A program made the position numbers and the translations under genes. Below, one piece after another: positions 44,721-52,704 of a stretch of DNA of 64,000 bases. The stretch comes from an uncultured Aequorivita sp. GTDB taxonomy: Bacteria > Bacteroidota > Bacteroidia > Flavobacteriales > Flavobacteriaceae. Positions within the stretch are counted from its first letter, which is position 1, and each line of letters begins with the position of its first letter. The DNA lies in assembly GCA_937125455.1 (NCBI GenBank), contig CAKZLK010000040.1, positions 1 through 64,000 on the forward strand, in the 5' to 3' direction. Under the pieces are notes generated by a model, which saw only the letters and a list, made by a program, of their open reading frames with translations, had not been told where the DNA came from and did not search any database.

Positions 44721-44762
44721 GAAGAAGAAGAAGAAGAAGAAGAAGAAGAAGAAGAAGAAGAA
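44721..44762. repeat. (GAA)14 trinucleotide microsatellite
   Basis: Fourteen perfect GAA units follow the truncated 300-bp repeat and end 40 bp before the DUF2147 stop codon. Frames through it encode only poly-Glu, poly-Lys/Arg or poly-Phe/Ser/Leu strings. Confidence 0.95.
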
Positions 44763-44802
44763 ATTCAAACTAAAAGTAATTCCACCAATTACAAGCACAA
44801 AA

Positions 44803-45237
44803 TTACATAGCCTGTAAACGCTCCCACTCCATCGTTTTATAAAAAATTCCGATATATCCTCGTACATGCAGAATATTGGGATTCTCATCATCTATCCAGA
44901 GTTTGGAATCATATACTTTACCATCGTCCGGATTGGTGATGGTGCCGTCCACATATTCGTCCCCCTCCTTTTTAAAATTCTTAATTAGAACGAGACCTTC
45001 AATTTTTTTATTCTTATCTGCACCCTCACATTCTGTACATAGATTGTCTTTGTCATCAGGATCCATGATTTGCAATACCCGCCCATATATTTTTTGGTCT
45101 TTTTCAAAAACTTCTATTATACTACGCACTTCCCCTGTATGCTTATTAAGTGTTTTCCATTTCCCTTGAATATCTTGTGCCATTGATAGGAAGCCCCAAA
45201 ATATACAAACTGCTGTAACGATCAATTTAATTTTCAT
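44803..45237 (-). CDS. Secreted DUF2147 family protein
   Basis: From the ATG at 45237 the protein is 144 residues. A signal peptide (KIKLIVTAVCIFWGFLSMA, cleavage before QDIQ) is followed by IQGKWKTLNKHTGEVRSIIE, then IYGRVLQI, CTECEG, and WIDDENPNILHVRGYIG. These are the DUF2147 blocks, a lipocalin-like beta-barrel family exported to the periplasm or outer membrane, function unknown. An upstream TTG at 45261 would add eight residues ahead of the signal and is less likely. The CTEC cysteines may bind metal or form a disulfide. Confidence 0.88.
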   Translation of the reverse strand: MKIKLIVTAVCIFWGFLSMAQDIQGKWKTLNKHTGEVRSIIEVFEKDQKIYGRVLQIMDPDDKDNLCTECEGADKNKKIEGLVLIKNFKKEGDEYVDGTITNPDDGKVYDSKLWIDDENPNILHVRGYIGIFYKTMEWERLQAM

Positions 45238-45464
45238 TTTCGTTATAATTTCATAACCCAATAAACATTACAAAATCTATGGCTCAGTATCTAAATTAGA
45301 AAATTAATTATTACTCTGTATCAAGGTTTTGTTAATTATGGGATAAGGGGGCATTTTCTATTTTTTAGAATTCTATTTTTTTAGAATTCATTTTGGAAAC
45401 TTGGAGCATGAGACGTGAAACGGTGGTGAGTATGTAAAGTCTAAATAGGATTGACCTTTTTTCA

Positions 45465-45712
45465 TTACCTTTTGCTCCTCCTTTGGGGGTTAGGAGGACT
45501 AATGGTAAATTTTGTGAATTTGGGATTTGGCACTTCGACAGGCTCAGTATCACAAAAATATGGTCCGTTGTGGGATGTGAAGCGTGAGACGTGAAACGGT
45601 TTTGGATATCCGTTGTCAGGTCGAGTGAATTTGAGGGAGGCGACAGACGAGCTTAAATTTGTATCGAGACCGGGTTGGGAATTTCGTTGCTTGAAGCCGT
45701 TCTCGATACATT
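45465..45712. repeat. Partial diverged copy of the 44-kb repeat module
   Basis: Contains a variant of the hairpin (ctcctttgggggttaggagg) at 45474-45500, a cttcgacaggctcagtatca segment, and a tcaggtcgagtgaatttga to tttgtatcgagaccgggttg segment (45618-45677). It covers the middle of the 598-bp gap. The remaining parts (45262-45464, 45713-45775) show no gene. Confidence 0.78.
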
Positions 45713-45775
45713 TTTCAACTACGCTATCGCTACGTTGAAAAACACTCGAACTGACAAGGGGAGCAAATTGACAAC

Positions 45776-45811
45776 AATAAAAAACCCTGCGAAGCTTTTG
45801 GCTTGCAGGGG
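45776..45811 (-). terminator. Intrinsic terminator for the large VGIGTT protein gene
   Basis: On the minus strand the hairpin CCCTGCAAGC / GCTTCGCAGGG (one-base bulge, short AAAA-type loop) is followed by TTTTTTATTG. It lies 25 bp after the stop codon at 45836. Confidence 0.85.
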
Positions 45812-45835
45812 CTCTATTAAATTAACCTATTAAAA

Positions 45836-48007
45836 CTATTTATTCTCTTGCACTTTTAAGGTTTTAGAGGGAGCAGTTATGTTATCTTCCCCTGCCTTAA
45901 CTTCCACTGCATTAGATGCGGACTGTGATTGCGTATCATTGTTGATTGTGGCAGCACTAGCACCAATATTGTTTATTGGACTTTTAATTACATCATTCAA
46001 TGTATTTTCCACTTTTGGGGCTTTTATTACATCAACTTTTTTTGCTTTAACTTCTAATGGCCCTGGACCCTCTGGCAATCTAACACCTACATATTTTGAA
46101 ACAACTTCTCCAGCAGCGTTTTTGGTATCTGCTCGGGTAGCAACAATTTGCCAAGAAAAAGGGGCATTGCTGGTACCGCTCTGTAATTCTCTTACGGTAA
46201 AACCATCGGCAGATTTATTGGTTACATAAACGCCATTGCAGTCGCCTTCTAAGGTAACATACACCTTTAATGGGCTTTCATCATCTACATGAATCCCTCT
46301 TTTAAAAAGTGGATCAATAAGAATACGAGCTTCTCCATTAACTAACTGGCCGATACCATAATCTTGAAAGACCACTTCTGGCGCCTCTGGGGCAAAAAGG
46401 ACGCGAGGGGTTCCTTTTTCATCCTTAATCAATGTGGAAACCACGCCTGTTCCAATAATTTTATAATCTCGTCCTGTAGTGCCAGGATTAGTAATAACTC
46501 CATCACCATTATTATTAGTCCTATAACGCATGCCAACATAGGCATAACTTGGAGTATTGCTACTCTCACTACCACCGCTAAAATAACCTCCGTAATAACT
46601 ATCTCTCGAAGTTAAAGTGCCATTAGGACTCACATCATTAAAGCCAGCTAATATCGCAGTAGCTCGGTTACCGTTGTTTCCAGTATTTGTTGTTGGATCA
46701 TTATCAGCATCAAGGGTAAATTCCCCTGCATGATTTCCTCTATTGCCGTTAGCAACGCTACCATTACCAGCATATCCAAATACTCCTAATTTTGTACCAG
46801 TCCCAGATATTCCTGAACCTGAAGGAGAAACAACGCTAAATAAACCGTTATTTCCTACACCAGTTATACCAGTTCCGTTACTATTTGTCGAATTTCCATA
46901 CACACCTGTATCACCAGATCCAGCTATTCCTGATCCATTAGGTAAATAGCTTCCTGTTGCATTATTTCCTGAAGCTAGTAATCCAGTGCCTGTTGCATTT
47001 AAATTTCTAGCACGCATACCCATTCCTGTATCATTATCGACCAAACCATAGCTACCATAAATTATACCGCTACCGTATGTCCCATAAATCCCCAACCCAA
47101 CAACACCATATCCAGTTCCAGTGGCCTGGCCGTGTACTGCTGTTCCATTTTCTGAGGCTCCTATGATTGCGCCAGCACTTCCAGAAGCAGAAGAGTTGAG
47201 CATAAATGCATAAGCTCCAGTATTATTTACTGTAACCCGTCCATCTGCCAGGATGCGCATTCTTTCATTACCCGTAGTAGAAAACCCAAGCAGATTAGCG
47301 CCTGCTCTATACATTCCAATACCCGTATCTGAAGACCAAGAATAAAATGGTAAGGCTGCGGTACCATCTGCAACTGCATGAACTTGGTCGGCATTTGGTA
47401 TTCTAAATCGTTCTGTTGTATTGGTAGAAAAACCTATCACATTAGCTGCTTGCTGAAACATCCCTGTTCCCACATTAGCGTTCCAGGAATAGATAGGTGT
47501 TGCAGCATCACCATCTGTAAAGGCTCTTAGTCTTCCCCCATTTGCTTGGGTAGTTCCATTCGTTATTTCGAAACGATTAAAAGATGTTGTTCTAAACCTT
47601 AAAGCAACATTATCTGTAGTCCCTAAAAAATTGTTTGTTGCATTTAAACCAGTATTTCCTAGAACCGTCCAATCGCTACTAGGCACAGATGCCGCAGCAA
47701 TACGCACCCATTTGGAACCATCATTATAGTAATAGCCAGGAGTAACGTCACCAGCAGTAGCGGTATTATATACCGCCATACCTGCAACATGTGCTGCTAA
47801 AGGTGCTATGTTGGCAGTTCCTGTTAGCGCCACACGAGGTAAAAGCAAACCACCTGGTTCTGCTACAGTAGAAGTAATATCTAGTTTTGAATTGGGGTTA
47901 GGATTTGTCGTTCCAATACCCACCTGTGCAAACGCACCAAAAGAAAAAAGAGACAAAAGACAAAAAAAAGAAATTTTCTTGAATTGGGAAGTGTAGTTGT
48001 TTTTCAT
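45836..48007 (-). CDS. Large secreted glycine/asparagine-rich surface protein, VGIGTT family
   Basis: 723 residues from the ATG at 48007, which is favoured over an upstream start because it directly precedes a signal peptide (SFFCLLSLFSFGAFA, then QVGIGTT). After VGIGTTNPNPNSKLDI comes a region of short beta-strand motifs with repeated N/G/S/T turns (about residues 130-450, e.g. SGIAGSGDTGVYGN), like phage tail-fibre or pentameric beta-helix proteins. A conserved C-terminal domain (GTPRVLFAPEAPEVVFQDYG, LEGDCNGVYVTNKSADGF) follows. It is an exposed surface or matrix protein by inference. The N-terminal 40 residues and promoter are shared with the gene at 48775-49545. Confidence 0.75.
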   Translation of the reverse strand: MKNNYTSQFKKISFFCLLSLFSFGAFAQVGIGTTNPNPNSKLDITSTVAEPGGLLLPRVALTGTANIAPLAAHVAGMAVYNTATAGDVTPGYYYNDGSKWVRIAAASVPSSDWTVLGNTGLNATNNFLGTTDNVALRFRTTSFNRFEITNGTTQANGGRLRAFTDGDAATPIYSWNANVGTGMFQQAANVIGFSTNTTERFRIPNADQVHAVADGTAALPFYSWSSDTGIGMYRAGANLLGFSTTGNERMRILADGRVTVNNTGAYAFMLNSSASGSAGAIIGASENGTAVHGQATGTGYGVVGLGIYGTYGSGIIYGSYGLVDNDTGMGMRARNLNATGTGLLASGNNATGSYLPNGSGIAGSGDTGVYGNSTNSNGTGITGVGNNGLFSVVSPSGSGISGTGTKLGVFGYAGNGSVANGNRGNHAGEFTLDADNDPTTNTGNNGNRATAILAGFNDVSPNGTLTSRDSYYGGYFSGGSESSNTPSYAYVGMRYRTNNNGDGVITNPGTTGRDYKIIGTGVVSTLIKDEKGTPRVLFAPEAPEVVFQDYGIGQLVNGEARILIDPLFKRGIHVDDESPLKVYVTLEGDCNGVYVTNKSADGFTVRELQSGTSNAPFSWQIVATRADTKNAAGEVVSKYVGVRLPEGPGPLEVKAKKVDVIKAPKVENTLNDVIKSPINNIGASAATINNDTQSQSASNAVEVKAGEDNITAPSKTLKVQENK

Positions 48008-48055
48008 AAAAAAAGTAGTTGAATAATAAACGTTTAATAGTAAATTTGGCAGCAA

Positions 48056-48087
48056 CAATAATAAACTACCCGTACAGAAAAAGCAAG
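48056..48087 (-). promoter_or_regulatory. Putative promoter of the large VGIGTT gene
   Basis: On the minus strand CTTG (48084-48087), a 20-bp spacer, then TATTATTG (48056-48063), each one base from the Bacteroidetes consensus TTTG and TAnnTTTG. Both boxes and the spacing are preserved in the duplicate at 49593-49624. Confidence 0.55.
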
Positions 48088-48300
48088 TTTTGTAGGATAT
48101 ACTTAGCTTCCGAGAGGATTTCTTGCGAAATGTTTAAAATTTCCGTTAAAATGTTTTAAATTTTCGATAAGTGGATTTTTTTAGTGAGAAAAAGACTACT
48201 GGTTAATAAGCCAATGCAATCACTTTTAAAACTTTAACATTTTAAAATTCTCAAAATGGGGGAAATTTCTTCCGAAAAGGTTTTTTTGAGGAGGAAAAAT
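48056..48300. repeat. Upstream regulatory region duplicated at 49585-49835, copy 1
   Basis: About 240 bp upstream of the large VGIGTT gene align throughout with the region upstream of the second VGIGTT gene, with only scattered substitutions. Shared segments include actacccgtacagaaaaagc, gagaggatttcttgcgaaat and aactttaacatttt. The rest of the gap (48301-48483) has no gene. Confidence 0.85.
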
Positions 48301-48483
48301 GTTTTGGGTTTGAGGAAACCGATAGGGGAACTCAAATTTGTATTGAAATCAATTTGGGGTTCCATCGTTTAAAGCAAAAAATTTTAAGAGGTAGTAAACA
48401 TGAAAGGCTTTCGATGGTAATTTTATATCTTGAAAAGAGAGCCATTTCGTAAAAGAGTTTTCAGTAAAAAAGCGTATTACATT

Positions 48484-48765
48484 TTAATTATTCAAAGGCT
48501 TCTTTTTTAAATGAACTACCCTTCTTATCGTATCTTCTGAAGCTTTTGGCAAATCAGTATCTACAATAAAAGGTTTTCTTTTTAATCTTTTTTGAACCTG
48601 AACACTATCCTTTAAAATATTGGAACCTACAGTAACATCATCATAAGTTGAAGTTAATAGATTCTTTTTATGTATTGACTTTAGACTCATACTATCTTTG
48701 GACTGGGAATAGACTAAGCCAGAAACTAGAAATAAGAGAATACAGATTAAGTTTAATTTTAACAT
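48484..48765 (-). CDS. Small secreted protein of unknown function
   Basis: 93 residues. LNLICILLFLVSGLVYSQSK is a signal peptide with cleavage before QSKD. The mature 75 residues are basic, with two short RRKP-like runs (VQKRLKRKPFIVDTDLPK, then RRVVHLKKKPLNN). It begins 9 bp after the stop of the VGIGTT gene at 48775 and so is read from the same promoter. No family is recognised. Its coupling to a surface protein suggests an extracellular or periplasmic partner, but that is inference only. Confidence 0.62.
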   Translation of the reverse strand: MLKLNLICILLFLVSGLVYSQSKDSMSLKSIHKKNLLTSTYDDVTVGSNILKDSVQVQKRLKRKPFIVDTDLPKASEDTIRRVVHLKKKPLNN

Positions 48766-48774
48766 AGCTAAGTT

Positions 48775-49545
48775 TTATCGATAAGTTACAATTGCATTTA
48801 TCTCACCACAATTTACATCAGTCATGCAATCTCCACCAATAGTTATTGGTGAGTTACCCTCAAAGTAAGAAACATATAATCCAATTGTATGGGCACCTGG
48901 CCCCACATTTTCCCATATGGTTGATAAATAAGTATTTTCAAATACAGTATTATTAGAATTAGTACCAACATTGGTAGTTCGATTATAACCACCTCGATCT
49001 AAAAAATTACCGTCTACTACTATTGCCGTATCAAATGAAGCGTATCTATTATTAGTGATATTTTCATTAATCACTCCTAATATTGCATCAATTTTCACAT
49101 CGACGGATTGGCCTACAGGAACAGTAAAGTTTATTAAACAACCGGGTTGTAAAACAAAGCTTTCCCCATTATTTAAATTCACACCTGTTCTGGCCGCCGT
49201 ATTATAAGCATGATACCGCATAGTAGTTTTGGTGAAACAAGACCAAACGGGGTTCGCAGCAGTCCCATTATTAAAGTACAAACCTGCACCACACGGTCTA
49301 GCCGTATTAGTGTTATAAACCATTAAGCCTGGAGCTGGTGATGCAATAGTGACTGCATCTGTTTCAGAAAGCAAGTTAACATTTGGAAATAAAACACCCT
49401 TATTTGTCGAGAAAACATCTAAAACAGAAGAAGCATTTGGATCAGTAGTCCCAATTCCAACCTGTGCAAAAGCATTAACAGAAAAAAGTGATAAAAGAAA
49501 GCAAAAAACAAACGCTTTTAATTGGGGAGTGTAATTATTTGTCAT
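48775..49545 (-). CDS. Secreted VGIGTT-type surface protein
   Basis: 256 residues. Signal peptide (FVFCFLLSLFSVNAFA), then QVGIGTTDPNASSVLDVFST and GLMVYNTNTARPCGAGLYFN, the N-terminal module shared with the 723-residue protein. The rest is a beta-rich domain of about 150 residues (PGCLINFTVPVGQSVDVKID, VGPGAHTIGLYVSYFEG). Cysteines at several sites (SCFTK, PGCL, GDCMTDVNCG) could form disulfides. It looks like a compact C1q- or jelly-roll-like domain on a common secretion module. No role in glycan synthesis is visible. Confidence 0.72.
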   Translation of the reverse strand: MTNNYTPQLKAFVFCFLLSLFSVNAFAQVGIGTTDPNASSVLDVFSTNKGVLFPNVNLLSETDAVTIASPAPGLMVYNTNTARPCGAGLYFNNGTAANPVWSCFTKTTMRYHAYNTAARTGVNLNNGESFVLQPGCLINFTVPVGQSVDVKIDAILGVINENITNNRYASFDTAIVVDGNFLDRGGYNRTTNVGTNSNNTVFENTYLSTIWENVGPGAHTIGLYVSYFEGNSPITIGGDCMTDVNCGEINAIVTYR

Positions 49546-49584
49546 AAAAATTGTTTTTAAATAAAACGAAATAGTTATGATAAG

Positions 49585-49835
49585 GGGCGCTACAATAATA
49601 AACTACCCGCACAGAAAAAGCAAGTTTTGCAGGGTATACCTAGCTTTCGAGAGGGTTTCTTGCGAAATGTATAAAATATCCGTTAAGATGTTTTTAAATT
49701 TCGATAAGCGGATTTTTTATGTAGGAAATAGTGTAGTCGTCAGAAAAACAGTTAGACGGATTTTAAAACTTTAACATTTACAAATTCTAAAAAAGAGAGA
49801 AATTTCTTCTAGAAAACAGTTTTTGCGGAAACAAA
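49585..49835. repeat. Upstream regulatory region, copy 2
   Basis: Counterpart of 48056-48300. Conservation of the far upstream part (ttaaaactttaacattt, agaaatttcttct) as well as the promoter suggests duplication of the whole regulatory region with the N-terminal module, rather than convergence. Confidence 0.85.
49593..49624 (-). promoter_or_regulatory. Putative promoter of the smaller VGIGTT operon
   Basis: CTTG (49621-49624), a 20-bp spacer and TATTATTG (49593-49600) on the minus strand, identical in both boxes and in spacing to the copy at 48056. The ATG is 48 bp downstream. Confidence 0.55.
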
Positions 49836-49850
49836 ATGAATTTGGAAAGA

Positions 49851-50029
49851 GTAGTGAGTAGTGAGTAGTGAGTAGTGAGTAGTGAGTTAAAATTAAAAAA
49901 AATCAAACTAATAACTGACAACCGAGAACTGACAACCGAGAACTGACAACCGAGAACTGACAACCGAGAACTGACAACAGAGAACTGACAACAGAGAACT
50001 GACAACAGAGAACTGACAACCGAAAACCA
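49851..50029. repeat. Two heptamer arrays: GTAGTGA units, then alternating GTTCTCG/GTTGTCA units
   Basis: 49851-49888 is five GTAGTGA units. After an A-rich spacer, 49911-50029 (read on the minus strand) alternates GTTGTCA with GTTCTCT and then GTTCTCG for about 16 units. It ends about 10 bp from the epimerase stop codon. The strict two-unit alternation indicates expansion by a 14-bp step. Confidence 0.92.
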
Positions 50030-50038
50030 AGAGCTCTT

Positions 50039-51013
50039 TTAAAACTTCTTCCAAGTCATTTCCAATCCATCCTTTACAGAGAACAAGGGATTGTAGCCCA
50101 ACAACTTTCTGGCTTTGTCAATATTCGCCAAGGAGTCACGCACATCGCCTTTACGGTTTGGACCGTAGATGGCATTTATGTTTTTTCCTGAAATGGTCTG
50201 TAGGTTTTTCCACAGGGTGTTTAGGCTTATCCGTTCGCCATAGGCCACATTGAAAACCTCATTGACTGCTGTTTCTTCAGCAAAAAAAGCACGCACATTT
50301 GCTTGTACGGCATTTTGCACAAAAGTAAAGTCGCGGGTCTGTTCGCCATCACCGTTAATGGTTGGAGCTATTTCATCTTTTAAAGCTTGCATAAACAGGG
50401 GGATTACCGCTGCATAGGCGCCCGTGGGGCTTTGGTTGGGTCCAAAAACGTTAAAGTAGCGTAAACCAATGGTTGGGGTTCCATAAGTTTTGTAGAAAAC
50501 ATCGGCATAGAGTTCGTTTACCAGCTTAGTGACAGCATAAGGAGAAAGTGGTTTTCCTATAGTGTCCTCAACTTTTGGAAGGTTTGGACTATCTCCATAC
50601 GTAGAACTGGATGCGGCATAAACCAACCGCTTTACCGTTTTACTTTCCTTTTGTGCCACAAGCATATTTAAGAAACCACCAACGTTTACATCATTACTGG
50701 TAATAGGATCATTGATAGAGCGCGGCACAGAGCCCAACGCAGCTTGGTGCGAAACGTAATCAATACCATCCATTGCCTGCTTACACGTTTCCAAATCGCG
50801 AATATCACCTTCCAAAAATTCAAAACTGGAATTGCTTTGAAAAGGCTCCAAATTCTTCATAAAGCCAGTTGAAAGATTATCCAGCACACGTACTTTTTTG
50901 GCGTTGTTGTTAAGTAAATACCCAACAAGATTTGAGCCTATAAATCCTGCACCGCCGGTAACTAGGAAATTGAATTGCGAAAGACTGTTAGTATGGTATT
51001 TTGGATTTTGCAC
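50039..51013 (-). CDS. NAD-dependent UDP-N-acetylglucosamine 4-epimerase (WbpP/Gne-like SDR)
   Basis: 324 residues. Rossmann loop TGGAGFIGSNLV (19-30), DNLSTG, and the SDR catalytic set (AASSSTYGD serine and SPYAVTK tyrosine-lysine). HQAALGSVPRSINDPITSN is the WbpP-type signature of epimerases acting on UDP-HexNAc, and RYFNVFGPNQSP with DFTFVQN completes the extended-SDR set. It would interconvert UDP-GlcNAc and UDP-GalNAc (or the uronic acids) in the cytoplasm. The GTG start at 51013 has no ATG alternative before the Rossmann loop. It pairs with the dehydrogenase just upstream. Confidence 0.88.
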   Translation of the reverse strand: MQNPKYHTNSLSQFNFLVTGGAGFIGSNLVGYLLNNNAKKVRVLDNLSTGFMKNLEPFQSNSSFEFLEGDIRDLETCKQAMDGIDYVSHQAALGSVPRSINDPITSNDVNVGGFLNMLVAQKESKTVKRLVYAASSSTYGDSPNLPKVEDTIGKPLSPYAVTKLVNELYADVFYKTYGTPTIGLRYFNVFGPNQSPTGAYAAVIPLFMQALKDEIAPTINGDGEQTRDFTFVQNAVQANVRAFFAEETAVNEVFNVAYGERISLNTLWKNLQTISGKNINAIYGPNRKGDVRDSLANIDKARKLLGYNPLFSVKDGLEMTWKKF

Positions 51014-51032
51014 TGGTTTATTTGTTAATTAG

Positions 51033-51088
51033 TTATTCGTGATTCGTTAATTCGTGATTCGTGATTCGTGATTCGTTAATTCATGATT
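51033..51088. repeat. GTGATTC 7-bp array with GTTAATTC variants
   Basis: Units gtgattc (repeated five times) are interspersed with gttaattc 8-mers, beginning about 20 bp upstream of the epimerase start. It merges into the MITE-like element at 51089. Confidence 0.85.
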
Positions 51089-51226
51089 CGTCATTGCGAG
51101 CGCAGCGAAGCAATCTCGTGAGTACGAGTTCTAAACACCATTGGAGCGCTCCGCTATGAGATTGCTTCACTTCGACGGGGCTCAGCACAGGCAGTTACTC
51201 CCTGCCGTCGTTCCTTCGCAATGAGG
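51089..51226. repeat. MITE-like element, second copy
   Basis: CGTCATTGCGAGCGCAGCG at the left and TCGCAATGAGG at the right are imperfect terminal inverted repeats. An internal atgagattgcttcacttcga plus ggggctcagc insert makes it longer (138 bp) than the copy at 42706-42818. Confidence 0.8.
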
Positions 51227-51276
51227 TTTTTTTCAATGCGCGATTGTCATTTCCAGTATAGGGTTACTCTATTTTC

Positions 51277-51324
51277 AACTGAAAACCGACAACCGACAAC
51301 CGATAACCGACAACCGACAACAGA
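51277..51324. repeat. Heptamer array downstream of the dehydrogenase stop
   Basis: On the minus strand GTTGTCG twice, GTTATCG, GTTGTCG twice, GTTTTCA. It starts about 8 bp after the TAG of the dehydrogenase gene. Confidence 0.85.
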
Positions 51325-51327
51325 TAT

Positions 51328-52614
51328 CTACAACCTTCCATCAATAGTACTTTTATCAAAAAATGCTTTTACGTCAAAAACCACACAAGCTTCTGCTTTG
51401 TATTTTGAAATATCAAATTTTGAAAATTCATTATGTGAAACTGTTAATACAATAGCGTCATAGTTATTTTTTAGGCCTTCCTCTTTTGAAATAAGAGAAA
51501 GTGCGAACTCCCTTTTCACTTCTTCGGTATTTGCCCATGGATCATAAACATCTATATTGAGATTGTATTTCTGAAGTTCCTCAATCACATCTATTACCTT
51601 ACTGTTCCGAATATCGGGACAGTTTTCCTTAAAGGTAATGCCCATCACCAAAACGTTGCCACCCTTTACTTTACAATCTTTTCCTATCATTAGCTTAACT
51701 ACTTCATGGGCTACATAATTTCCCATGCCATCGTTCATCCGTCTTCCTGCTAAAATAATTTCAGGGTTATACCCTTCTTCTTGGGCTTTTTGAGCTAAAT
51801 AGTAAGGATCAACCCCTATACAATGTCCGCCAACAAGCCCTGGTGTAAATTTTAAAAAATTCCATTTGGTTGCTGCAGCCTCCAAAACATCCTGGGTATC
51901 AATATTTAACAATCGGAAAATTTTAGAAAGCTCATTTACAAAGGCAATGTTTATATCACGCTGTGAATTTTCTATAACCTTCGCTGCTTCAGCCACTTTT
52001 ATAGAGGGTGCCAAATGGGTTCCGGCAGTTATGACGGAAGCATAAAGATCATTTATATATTTTGCAGCTTCGGGAGTGGAACCTGAAGTTACTTTTAAAA
52101 TCTTGGTAACGGTATGCTGCTTGTCACCTGGATTGATTCGCTCTGGGGAATAGCCTGCATAGAAATTTTTGTTGAATTTTAAATTGGAATATGTTTCCAA
52201 AATAGGCACACAGATATCTTCTGTTACCCCGGGATATACCGTGGACTCATATATAACTACATCGCCTTCTTTTAGAATTTTACCAATGGTTTCACTTGCT
52301 TTTTGAAGTGGTATAAGTACAGGCTGATTGTATTTATTGGTTGGTGTAGGCACAGTAACAATATATACTGTGGCGGCTGCCATTTTTGAAGCATCGTCAG
52401 TAACCGTAAGTCCTGTATTTTCGGTTTGAAGCAATGCTTTTTTTAACTCCTCTGAAGAAAGTTCAAGTGTATTGTCAATACCTTGACGCAACTGCTGGAT
52501 TCGCTCCGAGTTGATATCAAAACCAATAACGTTATATTTTTCCGCAAAAGCGGCAGCAAGGGGTAAGCCTACGTAACCAAGACCAATTATTGCGATTGTG
52601 GGATTTTGTTTCAT
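51328..52614 (-). CDS. UDP-N-acetylhexosamine 6-dehydrogenase (TviB/WbpO/WbpA-like nucleotide sugar dehydrogenase)
   Basis: 428 residues. N-terminal NAD loop AIIGLGYVGLPLAAAFA, IVTVPTPTN, and ESTVYPGVTED lead into the central region VGGHCIGVDPYYLAQKAQ, with the catalytic cysteine of the GGHCIGxDPYY motif and the second nucleotide-sugar lobe. GITFKENCPDIRNSK follows. SPERINPGD places it in the TviB/WbpO/WbpA subgroup that oxidises UDP-GlcNAc or UDP-GalNAc to the uronic acids. With the epimerase it would supply UDP-GalNAcA. The promoter-like pair upstream is well placed. Confidence 0.92.
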   Translation of the reverse strand: MKQNPTIAIIGLGYVGLPLAAAFAEKYNVIGFDINSERIQQLRQGIDNTLELSSEELKKALLQTENTGLTVTDDASKMAAATVYIVTVPTPTNKYNQPVLIPLQKASETIGKILKEGDVVIYESTVYPGVTEDICVPILETYSNLKFNKNFYAGYSPERINPGDKQHTVTKILKVTSGSTPEAAKYINDLYASVITAGTHLAPSIKVAEAAKVIENSQRDINIAFVNELSKIFRLLNIDTQDVLEAAATKWNFLKFTPGLVGGHCIGVDPYYLAQKAQEEGYNPEIILAGRRMNDGMGNYVAHEVVKLMIGKDCKVKGGNVLVMGITFKENCPDIRNSKVIDVIEELQKYNLNIDVYDPWANTEEVKREFALSLISKEEGLKNNYDAIVLTVSHNEFSKFDISKYKAEACVVFDVKAFFDKSTIDGRL

Positions 52615-52639
52615 TGTCTATTCAATAGCTTTGGGGTTG

Positions 52640-52671
52640 CCAATATACTGGCATCTCATTCAAGCAGCAAA
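52640..52671 (-). promoter_or_regulatory. Putative promoter of the dehydrogenase gene
   Basis: On the minus strand TTTG (52668-52671), exact, a 20-bp spacer, then TATATTGG (52640-52647), one base off TAnnTTTG. It lies between the ATG at 52614 and the palindromic repeat block. Confidence 0.55.
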
Positions 52672-52704
52672 ATTAAAGGTTTTATAGGAAAGTAAAGCTG
52701 TTAA

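Noticed and set aside
44622-44810. Plus-strand frame encoding about 14 consecutive glutamates, and the minus-strand poly-Phe frame
   Set aside because: Both are translations of the GAA microsatellite within non-coding repeats, with no conserved domain, start context or function. They are not genes.
45238-45261. TTG start eight codons before the DUF2147 protein
   Set aside because: The downstream ATG gives a clean signal peptide at the very N-terminus.
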